Source: Gnetum montanum (taxonomy: Eukaryota > Streptophyta > Gnetopsida > Gnetales > Gnetaceae). From it: a DNA stretch of 41,343 nucleotides. Positions 40,560-41,343 of the stretch are shown one piece after another. The notes beneath the pieces were generated by a model, which saw only the letters and a list, made by a program, of their open reading frames with translations, was not told where the DNA came from and searched no databases. The DNA lies in contig MNCI01011387.1 of assembly GCA_015680685.1 (NCBI GenBank), positions 66,630 through 107,972 on the forward strand, in the 5' to 3' direction. Numbering within the stretch: position 1 is the stretch's first letter; the number at the start of each line of letters is the position of its first letter. Made by a program: the position numbers and the translations under genes.

Positions 40560-41343
40560 ATTACAAGACACAAAATTAGGGAAGTGCATGTAGTTCTTGG
40601 AGGTGCTGGCTCCTCCATTGGTTGCTTTTCTTTGTCGCTAGACTTTTGAAATTGGTAATGGTTGAGGAGCACCTGTAACTTTTATTCTTCTATTCGTGGG
40701 TCCTATACTGTCTAGGTTGTTGAACTAATGTGTGTTGTTGTCAGTATGTCCCAAGGGCATGGTAGTTGTGGAAACATTTTGTTGGCCATAACGTACAAGG
40801 CCACAAACATCCATCACTCTTCTTTGAAAGCCTTGGCCTTTTCTTTGAATTCATGATAATTTGTGAGTCTCTTAGCTAGGTATGAAGTGACATCCTTTTG
40901 TCCATGGTAGCAGGTTTTAACCACTTGAAGTTTTGAGTTTGCAACATGAAGTTTCTATAAAGTAGCTTTTCTGTCTACAAATTACCTATTTCTCCAGCTC
41001 ACTTCTAGGCTGACCTACTATTAACATGGCAAGGTTGGCATATTTGAGGTTGGCCAATGCCATGTATTCCTTGAAATCTTTGATTTACAGGTCTTTATTT
41101 TTTATTTCCACTTGATGGACTAGTGCAGAGCTATCCAGAATTGGCTAACACTCAGGATTCTGTGTTAACATGGACCCAATGTGGGCTTTGGTCATCTAGA
41201 TTTCTTTTTCATTTGCTTGCTTGTACATGCCTACCTGGTCGTGGAAGTGTTTTTTCAACTTCTCATGTTTCTTAGCCTCATTCTACCACATGCTTATTTC
41301 AATTGTGGACTTTTGTGGATGGTGCAGACCTCCTTCATTGATA
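40560..41343 (-). pseudogene. post-pol reading frame of element E, C-terminal part (decayed, runs off window)
   Basis: This is homologous to 18390-19200 of element C. Corresponding plus-strand landmarks are GGCAAGGTTGGCATATTTGA (41030) against GCCAAGTTTGCATAGTGGAG (18902), and GCCATGTATTCCTTGAAATC (41059) against TTCATGTATTCTGTCATCTC (18933). The minus-strand reading shows KDFKEYMALANLKYANLAML, a Lys/Glu/Leu-rich coiled-coil-like stretch, and a Pro-rich end (MEEPAPPRTT). Frames are broken by stops and indels. Its presence in a second element shows that the post-pol frame is a constant part of this family rather than a chance capture. Confidence 0.7.

Overview
This window is nuclear DNA of a plant, almost certainly a seed plant with a large, retrotransposon-packed genome. 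A gymnosperm would fit, but the sequence alone does not settle the taxon. The base composition is AT-rich. Most coding remains carry in-frame stops of the kind left by C-to-T decay (CAA, CAG and CGA becoming stops), and every recognisable protein is a Ty3/gypsy retroelement protein. I see no intact host gene, no tRNA or rRNA gene and no CRISPR array. One unsequenced gap (N) lies at 20194-20922 and a single N at 6354.

Layout. (1) 1-6602, plus strand: the 3' part of an Athila-like Ty3/gypsy element (element A: gag tail, protease, RT, RNase H, integrase, a non-coding post-pol region, PPT and 3' LTR). It sits inside (2) 6603-about 8990, minus strand: the gag end, primer-binding site and probable 5' LTR of a different gypsy element (element B). 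(3) 9849-10584: a solo LTR of the Athila-like family with a perfect 5-bp target duplication (GAGTT). (4) 10590-17257: AT-rich, non-coding repeat DNA, including an unclassified repeat 'R' (13860-15300) with a TATA box and several tandem duplications. (5) 17263-32915, minus strand: a complete Athila-like element of about 15.65 kb (element C), delimited by two LTRs (881 and 855 bp) and a perfect 5-bp target duplication ACTAC. It has a tRNA-Asp-type primer-binding site, gag, protease, RT, RNase H and integrase, a long non-coding stretch, and then a very long post-pol reading frame in the 'env' position. That frame is interrupted by a CpG-rich foreign block that contains the gap. (6) 33147-34002: a second solo LTR. 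(7) about 34000-39430, minus strand: the integrase and archaeal-type RNase H end of a Tat-lineage element (element D) with its tandem-repeat-bearing 3' region, abutting a second copy of repeat R. (8) 39525-41343, minus strand: the 3' LTR, PPT and post-pol reading-frame end of another Athila-like element (element E), running off the window.

How the parts relate. Elements A, C and E and the two solo LTRs belong to one LTR superfamily: TGATGAG start, CTCAT(C/T)A end, and a very short U3 in which a small repeat array sits directly upstream of TATAAATA. The repeat 'word' differs between subfamilies. The most interesting observation is that element C carries a second copy of this U3-like architecture (27-bp tandem repeats built on the same GAGGCCT word, then a TATA box at the same spacing) inside the element, between pol and the post-pol frame. 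A good splice donor lies downstream of it. This suggests that the post-pol protein, a long coiled-coil polypeptide with a region resembling the 'putative plant transposon protein' family, was expressed from its own internal promoter. All coding copies here are decayed, so this can only be tested on younger relatives.
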